Source: Brassica napus (taxonomy: Eukaryota > Streptophyta > Magnoliopsida > Brassicales > Brassicaceae). From it: a stretch of DNA of 64,000 nt. The DNA is taken from positions 1 to 64,000 of the forward strand of contig NW_026014670.1 in assembly GCF_020379485.1 (NCBI RefSeq), in the 5' to 3' direction. A model generated the notes under the pieces. The model saw only the letters and a program-made list of their open reading frames with translations, did no database searches and was not told where the DNA came from. Numbering within the stretch: the first letter of the stretch is position 1; the number at the start of each line of letters is the position of its first letter. The position numbers and the translations under genes were made by a program. Positions 14,529 through 24,884 of the stretch are shown here, piece after piece.

Positions 14529-15528
14529 TGTGAGTTTTTATAGAGTACTACTCTGGTTGTGTGTGTGAATGTGTATAAGCTCCAATGGAGCAAGATAAGA
14601 GCTTTTAATGGTGATTTAAGAACAGAGATTGATGAGAGTGTTTATGAGTGTATAAGAGACTTAGAAACAGAGATTAAGAGACTGAGAGACTGAGAGATTA
14701 AGACTAGAGAATAGATTTGTGTTTCTGGTTTTCAAAACCCTTTCATTGATGAAGGAGGAGGGGAAATCCCCCTCTCTCTCTTAGAGAGATACAATTTCGT
14801 CCATCATGCTTATTTATAAGCTTACACAGGTTTACACAATCAGAAACCTATATCTAATGGCTGATAATAACTTAAGAGGAATGGATGGTGTAGATGAGCT
14901 GGTCTTGTTGCAATCTGAGTAGTTGATGCTGATTGGTTAAGAGGAGATGGAGCCTGATTGGTTTAATTCAAAATGGGGAAGGCTGGACTGTGATTGGCTC
15001 TCCTTAGGCTCCTCCTAATCTGTCCACAGATCAGTCCAGGTTCATGGTCGTGGCTCCCCTTGTCTTTACAGCCAAGGCCAGCCTGTCCCATGACCAAACT
15101 AGCCAATCACACTCCAATGGCATCTTCTTGATTCTCCTTTGATGCCATCTGATCAGAACCTTATCCACAAGACTGGGACCACTTTTATAACTCTCAAACC
15201 TTGCCCAGACATTGCACAAGCTTTCCTGGGACGTCAGGTTCGCCCTATTTTTGTACCAACTCCAAAACTTCTCAAATGGCCGAGTTATGCAAATCTGGGT
15301 CGCCCTGGTCCGTACAGATCCGTACTGTCCGTACACGTCCGTACTGCCTCGCCCTATCTTTGCACACTCGCCCATTTGCTCCCAAATACACTTCTAAGTC
15401 TCTCCTAGACTTGGCCCTAACTTTGCACATCCATCAGGACACTTCTGGACACCTTGCCCTATCTTTTGCACAAGCCCCAACTCAACTCAACACCTTTAGT
15501 TTCTCCATTTCTTCTCTTCAAGTTAACA
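14529..15528 (-). repeat. B' LTR copy 2 (complete, 1000 bp)
   Basis: On the minus strand it begins TGTTAAC and ends CTCACA, then the primer site follows. It contains a TATAAATAA box (complement near 14810-14822) and a CCGTAC cluster (15310-15346). LTR ends and internal blocks are alignable with the 988-993 bp LTRs of element B. Confidence 0.92.
15310..15346. promoter_or_regulatory. CCGTAC cluster in B' LTR
   Basis: Four CCGTAC hexamers lie within 37 bp; equivalents are at 12292-12328, 18334-18370 and 21358-21394. GTAC is the core bound by plant SBP/SPL transcription factors. Binding here is inference. Confidence 0.45.
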
Positions 15529-17552
15529 CTCCCCCTCAAGCTTGACTTTAGTTGATCCTAAGTCAAGCTTGGAACCTTGAAGAACTTCCTCATTAAAAAC
15601 CTCACCAAGGAAAACCCTTTGGGACAAAACCTTGATGAGGGAAAAAGAGTAAAGTCTCCAAGGCCTAGGGATTGGCCAGTGAGTCTTTGTGCCTTACCAA
15701 CAATGTAAGGGACACAAAGACTCTGGATCATGGCCCTCATGTGATGCAAGATAGAACCCACTCCTCTTGCTCATCATCAACACTTCTTGTACTCTTCTTC
15801 AGACAGATCTTGGTCTCTCCCCCTTTCTCACAACCTTCTTGTTGTGATCAAGTGCTCGGACTACCAGATCTTCCTTGATAGATACAAGCTGAGTCTTGGC
15901 TGCTTCTTCTTCATGAGTCACCACCATGTTACTGAAACCTTCATGACAGGATGCTTCAGACTGTAGTACCAATCACCTCACTCTAGAGGCCGCATTGGTG
16001 ATTGCTTCTTCATCCTTCATTATGCTTCATAACTGATCTGCTCCTCTTCTTGAATAACCACCAAAGACTCTAGGATCATAGAAGCTTTCTCAACACTCCC
16101 CCTCAAGCTTGACCATGTGGAACAAGTCAAGCTTGGAAGGATAGCTTCTTGATCCGCCCAATCACACCATTGCAACACCTTCTGAACTCGCCATCTTCAT
16201 GGAGTGCTTGTGGAAGCTTCAGCTACCTCTTCAGCCACCTCACACTAGAAGCCGCACTGATAGAGTCTTCATCTTCTCACAGCCAAGAGTGCTCTGAACA
16301 CTCTCTTGCCTAGACACGCCACTGCCTAGACCCGGATGGCTCCTTCTTCTTCAGTTGCTTGCAACGGACCTTCTGAACCGGCTGATAGCTCACTAAACTC
16401 CCCTCCTCAAGCTTGGATTGGGTATAAGTCCAAGCTTGCAAGTGAGCTTCAGTGAGACTTCACACCAGTGGCGCATCACCACTTCTTTCTCAACTCTCCA
16501 TTGCTCACACAATGGGCAAAAGTCTCCTACTTTCAACTCGGATGGATGGTGAACCAAGAACACATCTTGTGAACCTGAAACATCACTCAAACTCCAGCAA
16601 AGATGAGACACAATAGTATTGGGATCAATCCTTGATTAATCATCAAGTTTGATTCCCAATATCACAAGCATTGCAACAGATTAAACAAGTCATTTTCAAG
16701 TTCTAATCTTTGCAAGCAAACTCTCTAAGCACAAGCATGATCATAACAGATTCAATACAAGCTACTTAGGCAATTTTTAAGCTTCTTTACTCAGCAATTT
16801 AGACATAAATCTAATGCTTCAATGTAAGACAGCCACAAGACTATATGCAACAGCTTTCAATCAGATTCATTACATGTATGCAAGCAGATTCAATTAATCA
16901 CAACAAGCATCACTATGAACTGGAGCTAAGCATATTAATTCAATCTCAATCACCAAACAAGTCTCTTTAAGCATCCTGGGACAGATTCTAAATCATTTTC
17001 ATTTAGCAATCTTTAAACAATCCTCAGGTTTTCAATCACATCACAACCAGTCAATAACACACTCAATATCAAGAAGGGATAGTAATAGCTTACAGTCAAG
17101 GAACCTGTTTGGTTCCTTGAACCTCCAATGGCATTAAGGTCATGGCTTGTTGGATCTGAGAGTTACAGGTCGTCACCCAACCTCTCTTCCTTCTACTCAT
17201 GACCATCTTCTTGTTTCTCCAGCTCAAAGACCCCTCCTTTCTTCATACATACAGTCACCATCTTCTAGACATCTTCTTTCTTGTAACCGGATGCAACAAA
17301 CACTTGGACAAGGTGTTTTGGAGTCAGGTTAGCTAGGCCTCTCCATCTACCTTTGCTTCCAACGTGGCTCTTCATCAGGACAGGTATGAGAAAGGTTGAG
17401 GAACCAGGAACAAACGCCAAGCTTCAGTCTTCTTCTCCATGGAGAAACTGAACAGGATGGAGCTGTCTTCATGGCTTGGATTTGAGCTGAGGTATGAGTG
17501 TGAGATGTGCGGAAGCTTCAACCAGGTTCTGATGAACCTGGCTCTGATACCA
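15529..17552 (-). mobile_element. B' internal region, unit 2
   Basis: This 2024-bp unit is almost identical to units 1 and 3. It has unit-specific substitutions (for example CATCCTTCAT near 16012, GTCAAGCTTGG near 16127 and GGCTCC near 16337), which argues that the copies are real and not one copy repeated by the assembler. No coding capacity was recognised. Confidence 0.88.
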
Positions 17553-18552
17553 TGTGAGTTTTTATAGAGTACTACTCTGGTTGTGTGTGTGAATGTGTAT
17601 AAGCTCCAATGGAGCAAGATGAGAGCTTTTAATGGTGATTTAAGAACAGAGATTGATGAGAGTGTTTATGAGTGTATAAGAGACTTAGAAACAGAGATTA
17701 AGAGACTGAGAGACTGAGAGATTAAGACTAGAGAATAGATTTGTGTTTCTGGTTTTCAAAACCCTTTCATTGATGAAGGAGGAGGGGAAATCCCCCTCTC
17801 TCTCTTAGAGAGATACAATTTCGTCCATCATGCTTATTTATAAGCTTACACAGGTTTACACAATCAGAAACCTATATCTAATGGCTGATAATAACTTAAG
17901 AGGAATGGATGGTGTAGATGAGCTGGTCTTGTTGCAATCTGAGTAGTTGATGCTGATTGGTTAAGAGGAGATGGAGCCTGATTGGTTTAATTCAAAATGG
18001 GGAAGGCTGGACTGTGATTGGCTCTCCTTAGGCTCCTCCTAATCTGTCCACAGATCAGTCCAGGTTCATGGTCGTGGCTCCCCTTGTCTTTACAGCCAAG
18101 GCCAGCCTGTCCCATGACCAAACTAGCCAATCACACTCCAATGGCATCTTCTTGATTCTCCTTTGATGCCATCTGATCAGAACCTTATCCACAAGACTGG
18201 GACCACTTTTATAACTCTCAAACCTTGCCCAGACATTGCACAAGCTTTCCTGGGACGTCAGGTTCGCCCTATTTTTGTACCAACTCCAAAACTTCTCAAA
18301 TGGCCGAGTTATGCAAATCTGGGTCGCCCTGGTCCGTACAGATCCGTACTGTCCGTACACGTCCGTACTGCCTCGCCCTATCTTTGCACACTCGCCCATT
18401 TGCTCCCAAATACACTTCTAAGTCTCTCCTAGACTTGGCCCTAACTTTGCACATCCATCAGGACACTTCTGGACACCTTGCCCTATCTTTTGCACAAGCC
18501 CCAACTCAACTCAACACCTTTAGTTTCTCCATTTCTTCTCTTCAAGTTAACA
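17553..18552 (-). repeat. B' LTR copy 3 (complete, 1000 bp)
   Basis: Same boundaries as copy 2 shifted by exactly 3024 bp: TGTGAG at the low end (CTCACA on minus) and TAACA at the high end (TGTTA on minus). It includes the CCGTAC cluster at 18334-18370. Confidence 0.92.
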
Positions 18553-20576
18553 CTCCCCCTCAAGCTTGACTTTAGTTGATCCTAAGTCAAGCTTGGAACC
18601 TTGAAGAACTTCCTCATTAAAAACCTCACCAAGGAAAACCCTTTGGGACAAAACCTTGATGAGGGAAAAAGAGTAAAGTCTCCAAGGCCTAGGGATTGGC
18701 CAGTGAGTCTTTGTGCCTTACCAACAATGTAAGGGACACAAAGACTCTGGATCATGGCCCTCATGTGATGCAAGATAGAACCCACTCCTCTTGCTCATCA
18801 TCAACACTTCTTGTACTCTTCTTCAGATAGATCTTGGTCTCTCCCCCTTTCTCACAACCTTCTTGTTGTGATCAAGTGCTCGGACTACCAGATCTTCCTT
18901 GATAGATACAAGCTGAGTCTTGGCTGCTTCTTCTTCATGAGTCACCACCATGTTACTGAAACCTTCATGACAGGATGCTTCAGACTGTAGTACCAATCAC
19001 CTCACTCTAGAGGCCGCATTGGTGATTGCTTCTTCATCTTTCATTATGCTTCATAACTGATCTGCTCCTCTTCTTGAATAACCACCAAAGACTCTAGGAT
19101 CATAGAAGCTTTCTCAACACTCCCCCTCAAGCTTGACCATGTGGAACAAGTCAAGCATGGAAGGATAGCTTCTTGATCCGCCCAATCACACCATTGCAAC
19201 ACCTTCTGAACTCGCCATCTTCATGGAGTGCTTGTGGAAGCTTCAGCTACCTCTTCAGCCACCTCACACTAGAAGCCGCACTGATAGAGTCTTCATCTTC
19301 TCACAGCCAAGAGTGCTCTGAACACTCTCTTGCCTAGACACGCCACTGCCTAGACCCGGATGGCTACTTCTTCTTCAGTTGCTTGCAACGGACCTTCTGA
19401 ACCGGCTGATAGCTCACTAAACTCCCCTCCTCAAGCTTGGATTGGGTATAAGTCCAAGCTTGCAAGTGAGCTTCAGTGAGACTTCACACCAGTGGCGCAT
19501 CACCACTTCTTTCTCAACTCTCCATTGCTCACACAATGGGCAAAAGTCTCCTACTTTCAACTCGGATGGATGGTGAACCAAGAACACATCTTGTGAACCT
19601 GAAACATCACTCAAACTCCAGCAAAGATGAGACACAATAGTATTGGGATCAATCCTTGATTAATCATCAAGTTTGATTCCCAATATCACAAGCATTGCAA
19701 CAGATTAAACAAGTCATTTTCAAGTTCTAATCTTTGCAAGCAAACTCTCTAAGCACAAGCATGATCATAACAGATTCAATACAAGCTACTTAGGCAATTT
19801 TTAAGCTTCTTTACTCAGCAATTTAGACATAAATCTAATGCTTCAATGTAAGACAGCCACAAGACTATATGCAACAGCTTTCAATCAGATTCATTACATG
19901 TATGCAAGCAGATTCAATTAATCACAACAAGCATCACTATGAACTGGAGCTAAGCATATTAATTCAATCTCAATCACCAAACAAGTCTCTTTAAGCATCC
20001 TGGGACAGATTCTAAATCATTTTCATTTAGCAATCTTTAAACAATCCTCAGGTTTTCAATCACATCACAACCAGTCAATAACACACTCAATATCAAGAAG
20101 GGATAGTAATAGCTTACAGTCAAGGAACCTGTTTGGTTCCTTGAACCTCCAATGGCATTAAGGTCATGGCTTGTTGGATCTGAGAGGTACAGGTCGTCAC
20201 CCAACCTCTCTTCCTTCTACTCATGACCATCTTCTTGTTTCTCCAGCTCAAAGACCCCTCCTTTCTTCATACATACAGTCACCATCTTCTAGACATCTTC
20301 TTTCTTGTAACCGGATGCAACAAACACTTGGACAAGGTGTTTTGGAGTCAGGTTAGCTAGGCCTCTCCATCTACCTTTGCTTCCAACGTGGCTCTTCATC
20401 AGGACAGGTATGAGAAAGGTTGAGGAACCAGGAACAAACGCCAAGCTTCAGTCTTCTTCTCCATGGAGAAACTGAACAGGATGGAGCTGTCTTCATGGCT
20501 TGGATTTGAGCTGAGGTATGAGTGTGAGATGTGCGGAAGCTTCAACCAGGTTCTGATGAACCTGGCTCTGATACCA
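18553..20576 (-). mobile_element. B' internal region, unit 3
   Basis: 2024 bp, nearly identical to the other internal units. Primer site complement at 20558-20576, PPT complement at 18553-18561. No coding region recognised. Confidence 0.88.
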
Positions 20577-21576
20577 TGTGAGTTTTTATAGAGTACTACT
20601 CTGGTTGTGTGTGTGAATGTGTATAAGCTCCAATGGAGCAAGATGAGAGCTTTTAATGGTGATTTAAGAACAGAGATTGATGAGAGTGTTTATGAGTGTA
20701 TAAGAGACTTAGAAACAGAGATTAAGAGACTGAGAGACTGAGAGATTAAGACTAGAGAATAGATTTGTGTTTCTGGTTTTCAAAACCCTTTCATTGATGA
20801 AGGAGGAGGGGAAATCCCCCTCTCTCTCTTAGAGAGATACAATTTCGTCCATCATGCTTATTTATAAGCTTACACAGGTTTACACAATCAGAAACCTATA
20901 TCTAATGGCTGATAATAACTTAAGAGGAATGGATGGTGTAGATGAGCTGGTCTTGTTGCAATCTGAGTAGTTGATGCTGATTGGTTAAGAGGAGATGGAG
21001 CCTGATTGGTTTAATTCAAAATGGGGAAGGCTGGACTGTGATTGGCTCTCCTTAGGCTCCTCCTAATCTGTCCACAGATCAGTCCAGGTTCATGGTCGTG
21101 GCTCCCCTTGTCTTTACAGCCAAGGCCAGCCTGTCCCATGACCAAACTAGCCAATCACACTCCAATGGCATCTTCTTGATTCTCCTTTGATGCCATCTGA
21201 TCAGAACCTTATCCACAAGACTGGGACCACTTTTATAACTCTCAAACCTTGCCCAGACATTGCACAAGCTTTCCTGGGACGTCAGGTTCGCCCTATTTTT
21301 GTACCAACTCCAAAACTTCTCAAATGGCCGAGTTATGCAAATCTGGGTCGCCCTGGTCCGTACAGATCCGTACTGTCCGTACACGTCCGTACTGCCTCGC
21401 CCTATCTTTGCACACTCGCCCATTTGCTCCCAAATACACTTATAAGTCTCTCCTAGTCTTGGCCCTAACTTTGCACATCCATCAGGACACTTCTGGACAC
21501 CTTGCCCTATCTTTTGCACAAGCCCCAACTCAACTCAACACCTTTAGTTTCTCCATTTCTTCTCTTCAAGTTAACA
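20577..21576 (-). repeat. B' LTR copy 4 (complete, 1000 bp)
   Basis: Same boundaries shifted a further 3024 bp. It carries two substitutions not seen in copies 2 and 3 (near 21442 and 21456). CCGTAC cluster at 21358-21394. Confidence 0.92.
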
Positions 21577-22143
21577 CTCCCCCTCAAGCTTGACTTTAGT
21601 TGATCCTAAGTCAAGCTTGGAACCTTGAAGAACTTCCTCATTAAAAACCTCACCAAGGAAAACCCTTTGGGACAAAACCTTGATGAGGGAAAAAGAGTAA
21701 AGTCTCCAAGGCCTAGGGATTGGCCAGTGAGTCTTTGTGCCTTACCAACAATGTAAGGGACACAAAGACTCTGGATCATGGCCCTCATGTGATGCAAGAT
21801 AGAACCCACTCCTCTTGCTCATCATCAACACTTCTTGTACTCTTCTTCAGATAGATCTTGGTCTCTCCCCCTTTCTCACAACCTTCTTGTTGTGATCAAG
21901 TGCTCGGACTACCAGATCTTCCTTGATAGATACAAGCTGAGTCTTGGCTGCTTCTTCTTCATGAGTCACCACCATGTTACTGAAACCTTCATGACAGGAT
22001 GCTTCAGACTGTAGTACCAATCACCTCACTCTAGAGGCCGCATTGGTGATTGCTTCTTCATCTTTCATTATGCTTCATAACTGATCTGCTCCTCTTCTTG
22101 AATAACCACCAAAGACTCTAGGATCATAGAAGCTTTCTCAACA
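21577..22143 (-). mobile_element. B' internal region, truncated unit 4
   Basis: The PPT-side 567 bp of an internal unit. It stops at TTCTCAACA, exactly where other units continue CTCCCCCTCAAGC, and is fused to a plus-strand pol fragment. The shared ACA makes the breakpoint uncertain by about 3 bp. Confidence 0.85.
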
Positions 22144-23398
22144 GATCCTTCCAGTTGGGTAAACACAAGAGTGTACTACAATGCCCAAGCTGTGGAGCAT
22201 CCTACTCAGGCTGTGTGTTCTTTTAGTCAATATCCAGAAGCACATTGTGCATTTATGGTAAACTTGGATGAGGATCATATTCCAAGAAGCTATGAAGAGG
22301 CAATGGAGGATAAGGAGTGGAAGGAATCAGTAGGAGCTGAGGCAGGAGCTATGATAAAGAATGATACATGGTATGAGAGTGAACTACCAAAAGGAAGAAA
22401 GCTGTGTCTAGTAGATGGATCTTTACAATCAAGTACAAGGCTGATGGGTCAATTGAGAGGAAGAAGACTAGACTAGTAGCAAGAGGGTTTACTCAGACAT
22501 ATGGAGAGGATTACATTGAGACATTTGCACCAGTAGCCAAGCTACACACAATTAGAATTGTTTTAAGCTTGGCTGTGAACCTTGGATGGGGATTGTGGCA
22601 AATGGATGTAAAGAATGCATTTCTACAAGGAGAACTTGAGGATGAAGTCTATATGTATCCTCCACCAGGTCTGGAACATCTAGTGAAGAGAGGGAATGTA
22701 CTGAGGCTAAAGAAAGCCATTTATGGGTTGAAGCAATCACCAAGAGCATGGTACAACAAGTTGAGCACAACTCTGAACGGCCGAGGTTTTAAAAAGTCAG
22801 AATTGGACCATACTCTCTTTACCCTCACTACTCCCTCAGGTATGCTTGCTCTCCTTGTGTATGTGGATGATATCATTATCACAGGAAGTGATAAGGAAGG
22901 TATCAAAGCAACCAAGGAGTTTCTAAAGTCTATGTTTGAAATAAAGGACTTGGGTGAAATGAAATACTTTCTTGGAATTGAGATTTGTAGATCCAAAGAA
23001 GGTTTGTTCATGTCCCAAAGGAAGTATACACTTGATCTTTTGAAAGGTGCAGGTGCTTATGGAGGCAAGACAGCAAGGATGCCAATGGAGGATGGCTACA
23101 AAGTACCAAGAGAGGGGGAGATTGAAGACAGCAAGCCATTTCATGATCCTAAACTCTATAGAAAACTTGTTGGCAAATTGATTTATCTAACCATCACAAG
23201 ACCTGATATATGCTTTGCTGTGAATCAGGTGAGTCAACACATGCAGCTTCCCAAGGAACATCATTGGCGTATGGTGGAGAGGCTGCTGATGTATCTAAAT
23301 GGCTCGCCGGATCAAGGTGTATGGATGGGGTGCAATGGAAGCACAGAAGTGGTGGGCTATTGTGATGCTGATTGGGCAGGTGATAGAGCTGACAGAAG
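22143..23398 (+). pseudogene. Copia pol fragment (connection region, RT, start of RNase H)
   Basis: The fragment starts in the SNWVNTRVYYNAQAVEH-like segment that precedes reverse transcriptase and runs through RT, with catalytic YVDD encoded at 22860-22871, to the RNase H motif YCDADWAGDRADR, where it is cut. A one-base deletion near 22400, in the codons for the PKGRKAV stretch, puts the first ~85 residues (22171-22476 frame) out of frame with the rest (22404-23398 frame). Protease, integrase and most of RNase H are absent. Residues such as IRIVLSLAVNL and WYNKLSTTL place it with group I (elements 1 and D), not with A and C. The left edge abuts the truncated B' array; the right edge abuts an LTR start. 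It cannot encode an active polyprotein. Confidence 0.93.
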
Positions 23399-23440
23399 TG
23401 TTGAGATGAGATCACTTTGAGATGAGATCATGAGATGAAG
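23399..23440 (+). repeat. 42-bp LTR-start remnant
   Basis: Starts TGTTGAGATGAG like A- and C-type LTRs and is followed by GATGAG/GATGAGATCA repeats. The 11-mer GAAGTGTTGAG occurs at both edges (23395 and 23437), so this may be a relic of an earlier LTR or a duplication at the D-type LTR boundary. Confidence 0.5.
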
Positions 23441-24019
23441 TGTTGAGTAATGTATGTGAGGAGAGAGTATGAAGTGGTGAAGCATTAGGAAGAAAGGGAT
23501 TGAGGAGGCTTAGTCCGTACAATCCGTACAGGCCGTACATGAGGAGTGGCCGTACAAGTCTTGGGTAATACTCTTCACTATTCAGGATGGTTACTTGTGA
23601 AAAGGGTGATGGTAACTATGGAGAGTTACCAGCACTTGATCAGACCGTTGAGAGAAGGATAAGACCGCGACTTGACAGGCTGTATGCAGCTGGAAAGGGA
23701 AAGCAACCTTATCCATTCATCCCACACATGTGGAGTCTCCCATTGGCTTAGTTTGAAACCGGCGCCTAGCTCTTCCTTGACTTCACATGCTTTGCTTACT
23801 TTACCTTTAGGAAAACCCTTGTATCTTCTCCTATATATTTGTAAACTCTTCATTAATGATAATCAGACAGTTCTTGACACTAAAACAATCTCTTAGACTC
23901 AAAGGCTCTCAATCATGATCATACACTAAACTCTTAGCTAAACTCGTCCTAAATAAACTCTAGACTCTTTCTAATCTCTTTCTTTCCTTATATCAAACTC
24001 AGATTCTCTAAAACTTATA
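23441..24019 (+). repeat. 5' LTR of element 1 (D type)
   Basis: Begins TGTTGAGTAATG and ends TTATA just before the primer site. It contains four CCGTAC motifs (23515-23557), a TATATAT box near 23832, and the shared blocks ACAGGCTGT and GACTTCACATGC. It does not resemble the element's own 3' LTR over most of its length. Confidence 0.82.
23515..23557. promoter_or_regulatory. CCGTAC cluster in D-type LTR
   Basis: Four copies of CCGTACA(A/G/T), two of them CCGTACAA, upstream of the TATA-like site. They match the published SPL-factor core by eye; function is inferred. Confidence 0.45.
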
Positions 24020-24038
24020 TGGTATCAGAGCCAGGTTC
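24020..24038 (+). other. Primer binding site of element 1
   Basis: TGGTATCAGAGCCAGGTTC directly follows the LTR; it is complementary to the initiator methionine tRNA 3' end. Confidence 0.9.
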
Positions 24039-24113
24039 ATCATAATCTGGGTTTGAGTACTAGAACACTCAAGAACACATCAGCCGCTTAGCTTTCATCC
24101 GAGTGATTCTGAA

Positions 24114-24878
24114 ATGGAAAGCAACAAGGCAGTGGTTCCGGTTACTCTCAAGGGGGGTAACTACCTTTTGTGGTCTCGTTTGGTGAAGACAGCAGTGGGG
24201 AGTAAGGGTTTATGGGGACACATCACACAGAGTGAAGCCCCAAAGCTCATTACTTATGAAGGCGAAAAGGAGATCGTTGAGTGCGATGAAGAGAAGTGGG
24301 AGCAAGATGATCAGCTGGTGATGTCCATACTCCAGCGGTCTCTTGAAGTGTCTATCCTGGAGGCATACAGCTACTGTGAGACAGCAAAGGATCTTTGGGA
24401 CACGCTAAAGAAGGTTTATGGTAACATCTCAAACTTGAGCCGTGTGTTTGAAGTGAAACGTGCTATCAACAGCTTGACACAGGAGGACATGGAGTTTACT
24501 AAGCACCTTGGGAGGTTCAGAGCCTTGTGGTCTGAACTGGAGATGCTGAGGCCAGGCACAACCAACCTAGATGAGCTGGCTGAGAGACGTGAGCAAGACA
24601 AGGTGTTTGGGTTGCTACTCACGTTGAATCCAAGCTACAACAGCCTCATCAAACACATCCTGAGGTCCGGGAAGTTACCTGACCTTGAGGACGTGTGTGC
24701 ACAAGTTCAGAAGGAGGAAGGTTCTATTGGTCTCTTTGGAGGAAAAGGAGAGATCACACTTGCAAACCAAGCTGAGGTTCCGCAAGCAAACCGTGCAAGC
24801 TCTAACCAGTATGATGCAAAGAAGTTCACGGGAAATTGTGATCATTGCAAGAGACAAGGTCACAAGAAGAACCAGTGA
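24114..24878 (+). CDS. gag: Gag of element 1, ending at TGA in the zinc knuckle
   Basis: This 254-residue nucleocapsid/capsid-type protein starts 94 bp after the primer site. The N-terminal NYLLWSRLVKTAV is the copia-type Gag start region (DUF4219/UBN2-like). The middle contains LWDTLKKVYG and SLTQEDMEFTKHLG, typical of the UBN2 Gag domain. The C-terminal knuckle begins C-x2-C-x4-H (first Cys codon 24837-24839), but the codon expected for the last Cys is TGA at 24876-24878; element D has TGC there. The next frame continues in phase into pol, so a single nonsense change separates Gag from Pol. Either this is a recent inactivating mutation or Pol is made by readthrough; no known readthrough signal is obvious after the TGA. 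Confidence 0.9.
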   Translation: MESNKAVVPVTLKGGNYLLWSRLVKTAVGSKGLWGHITQSEAPKLITYEGEKEIVECDEEKWEQDDQLVMSILQRSLEVSILEAYSYCETAKDLWDTLKKVYGNISNLSRVFEVKRAINSLTQEDMEFTKHLGRFRALWSELEMLRPGTTNLDELAERREQDKVFGLLLTLNPSYNSLIKHILRSGKLPDLEDVCAQVQKEEGSIGLFGGKGEITLANQAEVPQANRASSNQYDAKKFTGNCDHCKRQGHKKNQ

Positions 24879-24884
24879 TGGATC

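Larger units (their letters stand above)
12246..22143 (-). mobile_element. Tandem array of non-autonomous LTR retrotransposon B' (period 3024 bp)
   Basis: The order, read left to right, is partial LTR, internal, LTR, internal, LTR, internal, LTR, partial internal, all on the minus strand. Identical landmarks recur at 3024 bp (LTR starts at 14529, 17553 and 20577). Each LTR is shared between neighbouring units. Units differ by only a few substitutions and small indels, so the amplification is recent. No gag or pol is recognisable, so movement would depend on proteins from another element. The left edge cuts an LTR at satellite sequence; the right edge stops at AACA of an A-type PPT/LTR motif and joins a copia pol fragment. 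LTR sequence and the internal region next to the primer site are related to element B at 34349-40693. No target duplication is visible at either edge. Confidence 0.93.

Noticed and set aside
15031..21593. Open frames of 60-149 residues on both strands of the B' LTRs
   Set aside because: They recur only because the LTR is repeated, overlap each other on opposite strands, show no known domain, and are not kept in the related B LTRs.
24020..24038. tRNA gene
   Set aside because: TGGTATCAGAGCC is only the primer binding site; no cloverleaf surrounds it here or at the other copies.
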